Below are positions 1 to 10,770 of a DNA stretch of 64,000 bases, in pieces. Source of the DNA: Daphnia carinata (taxonomy: Eukaryota > Arthropoda > Branchiopoda > Diplostraca > Daphniidae); contig NC_081336.1 of the NCBI RefSeq assembly GCF_022539665.2, positions 10,020,778-10,084,777 of the forward strand, read 5' to 3'. Position 1 is the stretch's first letter. Each line of letters starts with the position of its first letter. The translations under genes and the position numbers were made by a program. Under the pieces are notes generated by a model. It searched no databases and was not told where the DNA came from. It worked only from the letters and a program-made list of their open reading frames with translations.

Positions 1-440
1 CAGCTAGAAGAAAAATAGAAGTAATTGATTTAAAATTTCAAAAAAAATATATGTTATTAGTATTTGTGTTTCCTATTTAGGGTAAAAGTTTTAAACGAAT
101 ATGTGAAAAAATACAAAAGTTATGTAGAAAATTTAAAAAACGGTATTTTTTTCCTTAAATTTTTCGCCGCCATTTAGTGTTTTTCTTCACAATACTACAA
201 GTAGTTAATATTTTATACATACGAACAGGTAGTCTATTCATTTCTCTATCGTTTGCAAAAAAAAATTTAATTTTAGGACCATTATTTTGGGGAGAAATTA
301 TATTTTTACCAAAAGACTTTTTTTGGGGCTAGTTGGGACAGCAAATGTGCCTGAAATTGAACAGTAGTGGGTGGAGTTAAAGGCGGAGCTACAAAAACAG
401 CGTTGCATTAATTAGTAAAAAAGTTACATTTCTAACTAAC
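1..440 (+). repeat. Left terminal inverted repeat of the pogo-type element (tip outside window)
   Basis: Inverted match to about 3,035-3,450. Landmarks in order are a TTTCCTA block (about 70), AACGAATAT (about 94), TTTTTCGCCGC (about 158) and GGTGGAG/GGCGGAGC (about 370-390), each found in complement at the right end. The outermost ~80 bases of the right repeat have no partner here because the window starts inside the repeat. Confidence 0.7.
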
Positions 441-726
441 TTACTTTTCTAAAAAAAAGAGTATATTTAGTAGTATCCTACTGATTTATTACAATTTTTT
501 AAATGTATTTTATGAGTATAAACTTAGGGTGTCCCACATCACCCACCCTGGTGTCCCAATTCACCCAACACCACAGGCTCCTCCCTCAAATTTTTCAAAA
601 CTTTAAAAATCTGTAAAACGTAAATTATTTATTATAAAAATCGAAAAAAAAACACGGAGGTAAAGAAAGGTACAGCAAAAATATAAATCCAGTCAAAAAT
701 AAAATCAAGCAATTTGTGAAGGAGTT

Positions 727-2755
727 ATGGAACAAAAACAAAAGGTGTCCCAAATCACCCCAGTCTCCCCTATGTTACCACCACTAAAAGTGAAATCAGA
801 TGATTTTTTAAGAACCATATTACCAGCCAATATGGAAATAGAATTGGAGTCATATCTCAAAAGCTGCGCGTTACTAAATCACGGCCTCACAACCACAAAC
901 ACTCGACAGCTTGCCTTTTCGTTTGCGACTGCCAACTCCATATCAGTTCCTTTTAATTGGAAGCAGAAGGAAAAGGCTTCAAACGATTGGTTGTATTCCT
1001 TCATGAAACGTCACAACACTCTTTCAATTCGAAAACCTGAGCCAACTAGCCAGGCAAGAGCAGCTGCATTCAACAAGCCAGTAGTTATGGCGTTTTACGA
1101 CAAACTGTTGCACGTTAAATCAAGATACAACTTCAAACCAAATCAAATCTATAATTTAGACGAAACAAGTATCTCTACAGTTCAACCACCGCCCAAAATA
1201 ATTGCCCAAAAAGGGACGAAGCAGGTAAAATATTTTTTTTATATATATATTAAACATAATTAACTTTTCTAAACCTTATTATTTGAGGTACAGCAAACGG
1301 TTTCAGGGGAAAGGGGGGATAATGTTACCATGTTGGCCTTCATCTGTGCTGACGGATCATCGATTCCACCTACATTCATCTTTCCTCGGAAAAGGATGAG
1401 CCCCGAATTTTACGAGAAGGGACCAGTTGGGTGCTTAGGCTTCGGAAGTGACACAGGTAGGCCCTACAACTTTTTATTTTAGGAACTGTATTGTTATTGA
1501 ACAGAATTTTATTTTAGGATGGATGACTGGGGAAAATTTTCTTAAGTCGCTGCAACACTTTTATTGTTTTGTGAAACCTACAGTTGATTCTCCTGTTCTT
1601 ATTACCATGGATAATCACATAACGCACCTAGAATACCCAGCCGTTAAATTTGCAAAGGATAATGGCATAATCCTACTAACATTTCCGCCGCATTGTTCTC
1701 ACGCAATACAGCCACTTGATGTAAGCGTTTATGCGCCATTCAAGAGAGCTCTTGCTGTAAGCCACAACGAGTGGCTGCAACTACATCCAGGGAAGAGGAT
1801 TAGTGTAAAAGAAGTTGCTGAGCTCACAAAACAACCTTATATTTCCGCTTTTACTCCCTCAAATATATTATCGGGTTTTCAAGTCACAGGAATTGAGCCC
1901 TTCAATCGATTTGCCATATCACATGATAGGTTTGCCCCATCATTTGTGACGGATCGCGAACACATAGGTAATTGAAATTATATTAATGTTACAAAAATTT
2001 TAATATGTGTATTATTTTTTATTTTCCTGATCAGGTGCGGATGAAGAGCACATATCGGTTTCTGCAAATGAACCTAATAGTATACCATTGCCTGATTTTC
2101 CAGCCGTAGATTTCAGTATTACTCCATTAGCAAACCATGAGAGGCGTATGACAAATCAAGAAAAAGAAGGAAATCGTTCAATTGGTACGGTATTTTTAGC
2201 ATTTCATATTGTAACTAATATGCGTATTGCATCTATTCTATGTATCCTTTAGGTACGGATGTGTTGCAAGGCATCTCTGACTCTAATGATCTTAATACTT
2301 CAACTTCTGTGACAATTGTCGACGTAAGACCATTTCCAAAAGCGCATATGCCAGCTCCAGTTCGTCGTTGTAAAACCAGGGTTGCAAAGTCACGTATCCT
2401 CACAGATACGCCAGAAAAGAATGATATCGAAGACTCATTCAATCGGCGTAAGGAAAAAGAAATACTGAAGAACTCTACAAAAGCCAAGCGTGTTTTGTTA
2501 CCCCACAAGGAGAAGGCGGGCAAAGTACGGAAGAATAGTAACCTGGATTGCCAAGAAAATAGGACGGTTGAGCATAAAAAGAAGACACCGAAATCAAAAA
2601 CAAGGAATTACTCATCAAATAAAGAGAACGAGCCATCAGAGGCTACCTTAAACATCAGTCGAAACATTGTTAATACTAGTCCCAACAAAAAATTATGTAC
2701 TCGATCTGGTAGAGTGATTACTCGAAATGTAACATTTGATTTCTCGTACGATTAG
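727..2755 (+). CDS. DDE transposase, pogo/jerky-like (five exons)
   Basis: Transposase of the Tc1/mariner-pogo group (DDE_1, CENP-B/jerky relatives), predicted to bind the terminal repeats and cut and paste the element. Exons by GT-AG sites and phase: 727-1224, 1294-1456, 1518-1967, 2035-2184, 2253-2755, giving 587 residues in one frame. Residues about 60-110 resemble the CENP-B-type helix-turn-helix. The catalytic triad looks intact: D145 in NLDET, D252 in ITMDNH and D288 in QPLDV, with 35 residues between the last two. The C-terminal exon is basic (KKKTPKSKTRN) and may carry a nuclear localisation signal. No stop or frameshift is seen, so the copy may be recent. The N-terminal psq-type motif of some relatives is not evident. 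Confidence 0.8.
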
Positions 2756-3034
2756 GGTGTTTTCATTACCAACGAACGTAGAATTTTCACATGTGATGGA
2801 ATATAACACGGATTTTTTTTTCACCAGTTTTTGGCTGTAAAATTGCGGTAGGTCCAAAAAATGAGTCAAGGCTATGATTGTTTATGTTTCATTAAAAAAT
2901 TGTTTTACAAAGAAATGAAATAAATTTTGATCTCAATTTCCGCTTTTTCAATTTCTAATTTCTTCTTTAACATACCTGATGACATATCAATCTATGAAGA
3001 CTAGAGTAACTAACACTTCAAAAAAACTTATAAA

Positions 3035-3525
3035 TTTAAAGTGTTACATTTGTAAATCTACGTTTTCCCGCTTTTATAAGCTCCGCCCTAAGCACCACCC
3101 ACTGCTGTCCCATTTTACCCACATCTGCTGTCCCAACCAACCCCAAAAAAAGGCTTTTTGGAAAAATACCATTTTCTCCTAAAGTATAGGTAGTAAAAAA
3201 ATTTTTTTTTGGGAAAATGATAGAGGAATGAATATACAAAAGGTTTCTATGTGTAACTTGTTAATTACTTGCATGATTGAGAAGAAAAATCCTAAATAGC
3301 GGCGAAAAATTTAACAAAAAAAAGTCCGGTTTTTTTATTTTTTAAATATCTTCTGTATTTCTTAATATATTCGTTCACAATTTTTACATTACTTAGGAAA
3401 CATGCATACAAATGTTCTGTAATTTATTTAAAATTTTTAAGCAACGTTTACTATTTTTACTAAAGCTGTCCCACTTCACCCACTGTCCCGGCTCACCCCA
3501 GTCTCCCCTATTTCCCTATAGAAAT
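3035..3525 (-). repeat. Right terminal inverted repeat of the pogo-type element
   Basis: Inverted partner of 1-440. The outer tip near 3,470-3,520 contains repeated TGTCCC-TTCACCC and CACCCCAGTCTCCCC blocks. The same blocks recur at about 533-572 and inside the first transposase exon at about 743-775. Confidence 0.7.
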
Positions 3526-3529
3526 TGAC

Positions 3530-5270
3530 AACTTGACCAATTTCACCCCACAGCAAATAACATCCATATTCGAACTGTAGTTAGATATGTCCTTTCTTCT
3601 TCTAAGGAATTGCCATACCTAAAATTAAAACAAAGCTTGAAAAAAGTGAAGACAACCAGAAACACATGCAGTACAAGACACTCGCTGATCATTACATCAA
3701 TTCAATACCTTTCTCATTTCCCCTTGTTTCTGCTTAATTAAGATAGCTTTAGGATAACAGTTATCAAATCCAACTAGAATTCTTACTTTCTTTTAACTTA
3801 TAGAAGTATGTTCTCTTTCTTGTACAGATGGGTACCACAATAAAAATCACTTTTTCTAGTCATCTGAAGCAAAGTGTGTTTGGATTTGTTACCTTGCAGT
3901 TCAGAATGACTCCATCTTCTCCACAAAGTAGTCGAATAACTTATTACTTTAGATCAGTAATCAATTTCCAGGATTCCGATAAAAGGTATGTCAGTTCTGT
4001 GCAGAGCACGCAAGTTGCTACCGCACCTTTTCAAACAAAATGGCCACTGAAATTAGCGACCTTAATCCCCCCCTCTTTACCCAGCCTGTTCCGTTCTGTT
4101 GTAGCACCCATAGAAAATCTTCTACAACTGTCCAAGTGTTAATTTCCAGACCAAAGAACGTCAAAGAACTGTTACCAACATGGATTTCCGTTTAACCTCG
4201 TAAACCTACACAGGAAAAGGCAAATTAAAATAATTATTTACAGCAGACAAGCCACAAAAATTCATTTTTTTACCATCCAGTTGATCCAAGTTTTTACATT
4301 TACTGTAAAATGTTTAAAAGAAAAATAAACTCAATATAGGTGGTCTGCTTACCTTCCAGTTACTGCAACACTTCAAAACTATGTTGACTTTACGAAGGTA
4401 ACAGGCAGTCTTTTCGTTAACGACCTATCCACCCGTTGAATGATTGAATTAAGATACCCCCTTCAGTGAACAATACTAATTACTAAAATATATAATTGTG
4501 GTTATAATTATACATATTCTAATATATATAATTGCAAATGAACCAATCCATCCAAAGATAAATTAGACCTTACTATGAATAAATAAGAAAAAATTGAAAT
4601 TAATAACATCAAAACACGATTGCTTATGTTGGGCATCTTCAATAATCTGCTGGGCCGGCCTTGCCCAGTTGACAAGCCTAGGAACGAACACATGCCTTCA
4701 TATCTGAACACTAAAAACAATATTGGAAATTAATATCTTTGAAAAGAGAAACACAGCAACAGTTCAAATGAAATATAACATTACTGAAACACAAGGGTGG
4801 TAGAAGATCTCAATCCACCATTCCAGCCAACGACAATGATGATTCATAGGGAGATGGACCTGAACCTACAGAAATAATAACACTTGCATGAAGAACTTTG
4901 CAACCATTCACTTACGACCTTTATTGAACGTTGACCATGCTTTGCAGAGAAACCATTTTACGTTCAGGCAGTTATAGGCGGGAAATTCACAGATAAGAAG
5001 TGCTTTTCGCCCAACACATTTAGAAAGTTAACAAAATTAACTATTGGCTTTAAATTTATAAATGATATTGCACTTAACGGAAAGCTAAAACCGTTAATAT
5101 AACAAATTACCGAATAATTTTCCTAATTCCAAAGTGGGGAAGCCGAAAGTCGCTCTTGCAGGACCAGGACAATGTCCAGAACGCGTGTCAACCATTGGAG
5201 AGTGATGGTTCTTCACTGAAAGATGAATGCCCTCCCTAGCTAAGGAACTAACCTTGCCGGATGTCGCCAT
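3530..5270 (-). other. Conserved spliced-looking segment, unit 1; possible decayed gene
   Basis: No protein family recognised. The segment is shared by all three units and shows minus-strand exon-like pieces: a start in good context (AAAATGGCGACATCCGG, ATG at 5,270) opening 160 nt to a GTAATT donor at 5,110, a later piece with EGMCSFLGLS (about 4,700), and one after TTTCTGTAG near 4,860. Substitutions between the unit 1 and unit 2 copies of the first piece are mostly amino-acid changing, and a 7-nt deletion breaks the 4,700 piece relative to unit 2. This argues for a non-coding transcript or a decaying gene rather than a conserved protein. Confidence 0.3.
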
Positions 5271-6905
5271 TTTTGGACTATTTAGAAGGAACGGGAAAAT
5301 GTTGCCAGATGTCAGCGAATATTTGTTTCATTTTTATTCACATTTACAAAATATCTTCAATACGTATACATTGATATATATCTAGATTATAGAAGTTTTG
5401 TAAATCCAACGCCATAAAAATAATTGTAATTGAAGTTCGCTGCTCCATTTCCAGGTTAGTTATTAGATATTTGTTGTTCTTTCGTTTTGCATGTATCATC
5501 GCAGATCGCACAGTGAGATCTCAGAAGGGCCTAAGATCTCTACACCTCCCCTCTCCCAGTTATTTGGCTGTGTTTATTTTTCAAATTGCAACCGTTTATT
5601 TTTTTGTTTTCCTTTATTGATTTGCGAGAGATCCTTGAAAATGATGCAGTGTAAGAATGCACTGATTCCGTCTTTTTTCGTCCATTCATGGTCAGCCTTG
5701 CCCTCCAGTCCTTTTTTTTCTGGCCACATTTCGCCATTTTGGCGCCATTTCTGGTTCGATGGCGCCATAGAGTGAGGGTATCGTTGACATTGTATTGCTC
5801 GAACTGACGAACAATTCAAGTGGCCTGTGTTTTGGTTAGAAATGGGGAAACAGATGGCTTGGCAGTATCGTTTGAAGAACAATCACTCTTTCTTGCCAAC
5901 TTCATTTGATTTTTCGCATTTTGTTTTCCCAAACTTTAGAAAGTCACACCAGAAAAAGTGGCATTTGCTCGGTATATGTCTGCTCGTTTAAAAAAAATCG
6001 TAAAATCAACTGTATACAAGCAGATGATTTGGTTGAAAGAAATGGATAGGATAGTATAATAAATAATAATAAAGAAAATAATTGTATTATTAAATGGCTG
6101 TGTTGTTGATGTGAAAGACACACTTTTTCAATTTGTTAAATCTGTATCGGTGTTTACAGCCTTTGTCAATGTTTTTTTTTTGTTTTTACTTGCTTTTACT
6201 TTTTTTTGTTTGTTTTTTTTTCTTTTTTGAATGGTTTGCTAAATTGCAACACAGCTGGCAAGAACAGATTTGATTGTCCGCGAGATTGTCAAGTTTGACG
6301 GTCGTACTGTTTTCACGTGAAAATTTCTTTCATTTGACTAGCGGAATTGTTAAACGGTCGCAGTTAGTTCTACCGGCAAAAGCGGTTTCTCATTTGCCTT
6401 TTAGATGACGAAGAAAATTGGGTTTTCTCAACATTCGAGGTATTATTTTTTTCTTTCTTATTATTTTTTCAGCGTTTACTCAGGCTGTTTACTGCTCCGT
6501 TTGTTTTCCTGTATGAGCTCCATTACAGTTTGCTAGAAGCTTGAAATGAAATGAGATACTTATCCAAAGAGAGACGAGGCTTGTTAATGAGAAATTGAAT
6601 TACCTGCCGGTTTTTATGCTTTGATACTTTCTGTCATTTTAAAGGCGTTTGCACACATAGAATTTTTAAATTGTCGAATGAGTAGGAATCAACATGGCTA
6701 AAGGGATAATCAATTGACAAGACGCTTTGGCGATGCAGTCATTTTTTTTATTTTTGAAAGTCCGTCGGCCTGAGCAATACAGCCAAGAAAGCGGAAAATT
6801 TGAGTTTTCAAGGGGTAAATGGCAAAATAATTCCGAGTATGCGACAGGCGCTTTATATTCATTCTTCGTCGTCGAAGTGCATTCCATCGCCTAGAAAGGA
6901 GTGAT
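5271..6905. other. Spacer 3' of the unit 1 kinase gene
   Basis: No gene supported. The whole stretch is conserved with 27,690-29,167 and 51,360-52,824. It includes T-rich runs (6,172-6,232), a TATTTTTTT-rich block and, next to the kinase stop, a 220-nt open stretch on the minus strand (6,666-6,887) that is probably 3' untranslated sequence. The loss of the C1q gene joins sequences at about 5,430-5,440. Confidence 0.5.
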
Positions 6906-8490
6906 TCAAACAACAAGTGCTGCGTCGAGTAGTTTTTGGATTTCATCCTTGTTGCTAATCTTATAGTTATAGCGTAAAAGAGTTCGAGCATTCCGTCCAT
7001 ATATGTCCTTTGCATTGACATCAATTCCCAGTTGGATTAAGAGTTGAATGGCCTCAATTAAATTTGTGATTGAATTTGATCTGCACAAATAATGGAGCGC
7101 ATTCCTTCCATCATTGTCCTTTGCATTCACATCAATTCCCAGTTGGATTAAGAGTTGAATGGCGTCAATTAAATTTGGGCTTGGATTTGATTCACACAAA
7201 TAATGGAGCGCATTCTTTTTATCATTGTCCTTTGCATTCACATCAATTCCTAGTTGGATTAAAAGTTGCATTGCGTCAAATAAATTTGGGCTTGAATTTG
7301 ATTCCCACAAATAATGGAGCGCATTCCTTCCAGTTAAGTCCTTTGCATTCACATCAATTCCCAGTGGGATTAAGAGTTGAATGGCGTCAATTAAAGTTGG
7401 ACTTGAATTTGATTCACACAAATAATGGAGCGCATTCTTTCCATTAAGTCCTTTGCATTCACATCAATTCCCAGTGGGATTAAGAGTTGAATGGCGTCAA
7501 TTAAATTTGGGCTTGAATTCCATCCACACAAATAATGGAGCGCATTCCTTCTTTTTTCGTCCTTTGCATTCACATCAATTCCCAGTGGGATTAAGAGTTG
7601 AATGGCGTCAATTAAATTGGGGCTTAAATTTGATTCACACAAATAATGGAGCGCATTCTTTCCATCTTTGTCCTTTGCATTCACATAAATTCCCAGTTGG
7701 ATTAAGAGTTGAATGGCGTCAATTAAATTCGGGCTTGAATTTGATTCACACAAATAATGGAGCGCATTCTTATTATCATTGTCCTTTGCATTCACGTCAA
7801 TTCCCAGTTGGATTAAAAGTTGCATTGCGTCAAATAAATTTGGGCTTGAATTTGATTTACACAAATAATGGAGCGCATTCCTTCCAGTTAAGTCCTTTTC
7901 ATTCACATCAATTCCCAGTGGGATTAAGAGTTGAATGGCGTCAATTAAAGTTGGACTTGAATTTGATTTACACAAATAATGGAGCGCATTCTTTCCCCAT
8001 TCGTTCTTTGCATTCACATCAATTCCCAGTGGGATTAAGAGTTGAATGGCGTCAATTAAAGTTGGACTTGAATTTGATTTACACAAATGATGAAGCGCAT
8101 TCCTTCCCCAATTGCCCTTTGCATTGACATCAATTCCCAGTCGGATTAAGAGTTGAATGGCGTCAATTAAATTCGGGTTTGAATTTGATCCACACAAATA
8201 ATGGAGCGCATTCTTTTTATCATTGTCCTTTGCATTCACGTCAATTCCCAGTTGGATTAAAAGTTGAATGGCATTAATTAAATTTGGGCTTGAATTTGAT
8301 ATACACAAATGATGTAGCGCATTCTTTCCCGATTTGTCCTTTGCGTTCACATCAATTCCCTTTTGGATTAAGAGTTGAATGGCGACAATTAACTTTGGGC
8401 TTGAATTTGATTGACACAAATAATGGAGCGCATTCCGTCCATCATCGTCCTTTGCACTCAAATTGATTCCAAGGCGAATGAAGTCGTTCA
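6906..8490 (-). repeat. 111-bp tandem ankyrin-coding array, unit 1 (13 repeats + cap)
   Basis: A block beginning near AATGGAGCGCATTC recurs about every 111 bases (for example near 7,090, 7,200, 7,312, 7,423, 7,534). Each unit encodes a 37-residue ankyrin repeat of the form NALHYLC-SNSSPNLIDAIQLL-GIDVNAKD. The repeats are nearly identical at DNA level, pointing to recent expansion or gene conversion. Variation is concentrated in two or three residues just before NALH. Confidence 0.9.
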
Positions 8491-9607
8491 TTCTTTCTAA
8501 TGAATCAGGCGAAGAGTCAGCAGCACAAAGTTGAAGAAATTCTTCTTCTTTCTTTTTCAGCTAAATAGGAGAAATTCACGATTGTTTACGTTGCTACTTC
8601 CTAACTTACAGAAAATTATAATAATATTACTTTTTTCTTGATGGATTCCAGTTGTTCCACGACTTCCGCCGAATTCATTCTTTTCCGCGGGACGCCTTCC
8701 AACATTTTTCTAAGCAAATCACCCGCATAAAATTTGCGCAATTCGCCATCAATATCTAGAATTTTGCCACCACAAGTTTTTATAAGTAGAAGAGTCAAAT
8801 AGCATGACATTAAATTGGTATTACTTTTCATATTCACCGGATCTTTTCTAATTATGTTATCGTGGATTTGTCTTTCACGTGAACCGAATAGATGTCCTCC
8901 CTCCAAGAAAATAAAACCGAAAACGAGGCCAAGAACGAACACATCGCTCTTGACGGTGCCCCAAAACTCTTCGGTTTTCGCCTTTTCTTCGTCGATGAGT
9001 TTTTCCAGCACTTCGGGTGCGTACCAAGTTCTGGTTCCTCTCGCTCCAGTCCACGAGTGATATCCCTTTTCATTTACGGATTTGGCCAGTCCAAAATCAG
9101 ACCATTTCATTATTATCTCTTCACATTCTCCAGGGTTTCGCATAATTAGAACGTTTTTCGGTTTAATATCGCGATGAGTTAAGTTCTCTGAATGGATGTA
9201 TTGCAGGCCTGAAGCTAATTGATGGAAAATTTCGATAGGAGGTGGCATACGTCCTTTGTATTTTTTGGGATCATCCGACTGCAGGTAAAGTTGATCTAAT
9301 GAAGCGACACATAATTCCAATGCGTAGTACCTTTTACACGGAAACAAAAGAGAAATCAATTTTGAAATTATATTGGTATTTTAACCACAAAAAAAATGTC
9401 ATACATAAAGTCGCTGTCCTTTTCACAGTGCAGTAACTTGACAACGTTCGGATGATTTAACTTAAGCATTGCTTCTTCTTCTCTCTTGTCTACATGACGC
9501 ATTTCAACTCTTTTTACTGCCACTTCACGACCTCCGAACTTCCCTTTGAATACCATACCAAAGTAACCTTCCCCTAGTGGAGTATTGCGGTCGAACGAAA
9601 TTTCCAT
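6906..9607 (-). CDS. IRE1-type kinase with C-terminal ankyrin repeats, unit 1 (frameshifted)
   Basis: Predicted serine/threonine kinase fused to ankyrin repeats, probably cytosolic (no signal peptide or membrane segment seen). Exons on the minus strand: 9607-9405, 9330-8825, 8755-8631, 8560-6906. The kinase keeps a GEGYFG loop, the lysine of VAVKRV, HRDIKPKN, DFG and WYAPEV, so it should be active. The motif order and the LELCxASLDQ block resemble IRE1/RNase L kinases. The last exon encodes 37-residue ankyrin repeats, 13 plus a degenerate cap ending LLDAALVV. A one-base deletion near 7,450 (CCATTAAG against CCAGTTAAG in sister repeats) shifts the frame, giving a stop at 7,391 and about 667 residues with nine full repeats. 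Unlike unit 3 it lacks the N-terminal pseudokinase and first ankyrin block. Confidence 0.75.
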
Positions 9608-9639
9608 CTTTCTTTTCTTTTTAGCTATTAATCTAATGG

Positions 9640-9830
9640 ATTCGAGACCAGCATTCCAAGTCCACGCCCAGCTTCTTCTTCTTCTCTATTTTTGTGATCA
9701 CGATGTACTCAAACTTCTTTCGTTTAAACGTCACGAACTCTGAGCTTTCGTTCAAACACTTGACCTACACCATCCGCTATATTTTCGATACTCACGAAAT
9801 ACAGGGTAACTGAATAGCTCCGTAGTGTAC
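9640..9830 (-). pseudogene. Remnant of the lost pseudokinase first exon, unit 1
   Basis: On the minus strand this stretch aligns with the first exon of the unit 3 gene (about 56,060-55,870): it keeps blocks equivalent to GGTCAAGTGTTTGAA, CGTGACGTTTAAACG and GAAGAAGAAG but contains stops and gaps. It sits directly upstream of the unit 1 kinase start, which indicates that a deletion removed the rest of the pseudokinase and the first ankyrin block and fused the remnant to the second kinase. Confidence 0.65.
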
Positions 9831-10770
9831 AGTTTTCGAATGAAATTATTGTTTTAAACTACACAAATGACTAACGCCTTTAGATGATAACGTTTTATCT
9901 TGAACCGTGCAGCACATTGTAATCTACTGGCCAATCAGTTGTGAAATGCGTCACTTGCACAACGATCCTAGAACAACATAAAATAATGATGAACTTTATG
10001 ATCCTGAATAAGTATAGCATTCCGTTTTACACCATTGACTCCATATTAGAAATTTAAAATCTCGATCATCCTTACCTTTCTTTTCATCGTTTTTCTCATT
10101 ACAATTTCCCTTGAGGATTTTTGAATGTGAAATGTTTCCAGTTTTGGTTATAGATGTATTCATTATCTTTGTATTACCATGGTAACAATTCGCTTATCTT
10201 CATGTAGTCATCACCGAAAATGCGCCACTACCCATATCAATGACCAAGTGCCTGTCCCATCCTGCTTTTTCGCCTTTATTTGCTTGGTTTTTAAACTTTG
10301 TCCTTTGCTTGTCCTCTTAGCAGAGAACGTTTCCCGTTTTGAATACGCGATTCAACTAATTCCGATAATCGGGTTCCGGAAATCTGAACTGCATTAACCG
10401 GTTAATTATTTCATAACATTTTTTTTTTATATTATTGGAGTTATTTTCTACACGTTTTGACTATTCTGCAAAAAAAAACGATTAAACTGTTTATTTATCA
10501 TCCTGTTAATGCCAGCCCGATATCTGTGACAGCTGACTGGGAACGATAACAAAGTTTTCTATTTATCAGCCGGGATTTTTCTGTTAGCCAATCCACTTAC
10601 CTTGACGTGTGTTGACGCATTTTGGCCCCCAACCTTTTAAACAACGGTTTTCAATTATCTGTCAAATAGGGGCTGTTTTTTAAGGCTTCAATGTGGATAG
10701 GCTATTTTATTGATAGAAAACTAAAATGGGCAATAATTTTTACCCTATTTTTCCTAGTAATCGATTCTTT
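9830..10770. promoter_or_regulatory. Conserved upstream region of the unit 1 kinase gene
   Basis: No coding evidence. Shared with 31,900-32,780, 32,790-33,470 and in part with 56,090-56,475. Conserved stretches include a CACAACGATTC block, ATCTTCATGTAGTCATCACCG (about 10,197) and TTAACCGGTTAATTATTTCA (10,395). Location upstream of a minus-strand gene in every copy suggests promoter and enhancer sequence; no TATA box was pinned down. Confidence 0.45.

Larger units (their letters stand above)
1..3525 (+). mobile_element. pogo/Tigger-type DNA transposon with long terminal inverted repeats
   Basis: A class II transposon whose left tip lies about 80 bases outside the window. The sequence from about 30 to 440 is an imperfect inverted copy of about 3,035 to 3,450, including shared stretches such as TTAAATTTTTCGCCGC (about 154) and its complement near 3,300. 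The right end runs to about 3,525, where the sequence becomes homologous to the undisturbed copy of this locus at about 20,845, so the insertion is into unit 1. The inverted repeats are about 0.5 kb, long for this superfamily. The body carries one multi-exon transposase gene. I cannot fix the target-site duplication because the left junction is not visible. Confidence 0.8.
3528..10700. repeat. Segmental duplication, unit 1 (C1q gene deleted)
   Basis: Homologous to unit 2 (about 20,840-33,470) and unit 3 (about 45,150-56,475). The collinear match runs 3,528-5,430 with 20,845-22,810, then jumps to match 27,690 onward. About 4.9 kb holding the C1q gene is therefore missing. The kinase gene and its upstream region are retained. 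Everything left of 3,528 is the transposon, so the fold-back part of the unit cannot be assessed here. Confidence 0.85.

Noticed and set aside
7080-8420. Regularly spaced repeats resembling a CRISPR array
   Set aside because: Units are contiguous coding ankyrin repeats in a spliced animal gene, without unique spacers.
7070-8466. Long plus-strand open frames across the unit 1 ankyrin array (and at 52,929-53,258)
   Set aside because: They are the antisense of a 111-bp repeat with few stops; the repeat length is a multiple of three, so any stop-free antisense frame stays open. The minus strand carries the ankyrin motifs and splice sites.
8815-9149. Plus-strand frames opposite the unit 1 kinase exon
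   Set aside because: Antisense to a clearly conserved kinase exon; equivalent frames in units 2 and 3 differ in length and sequence.
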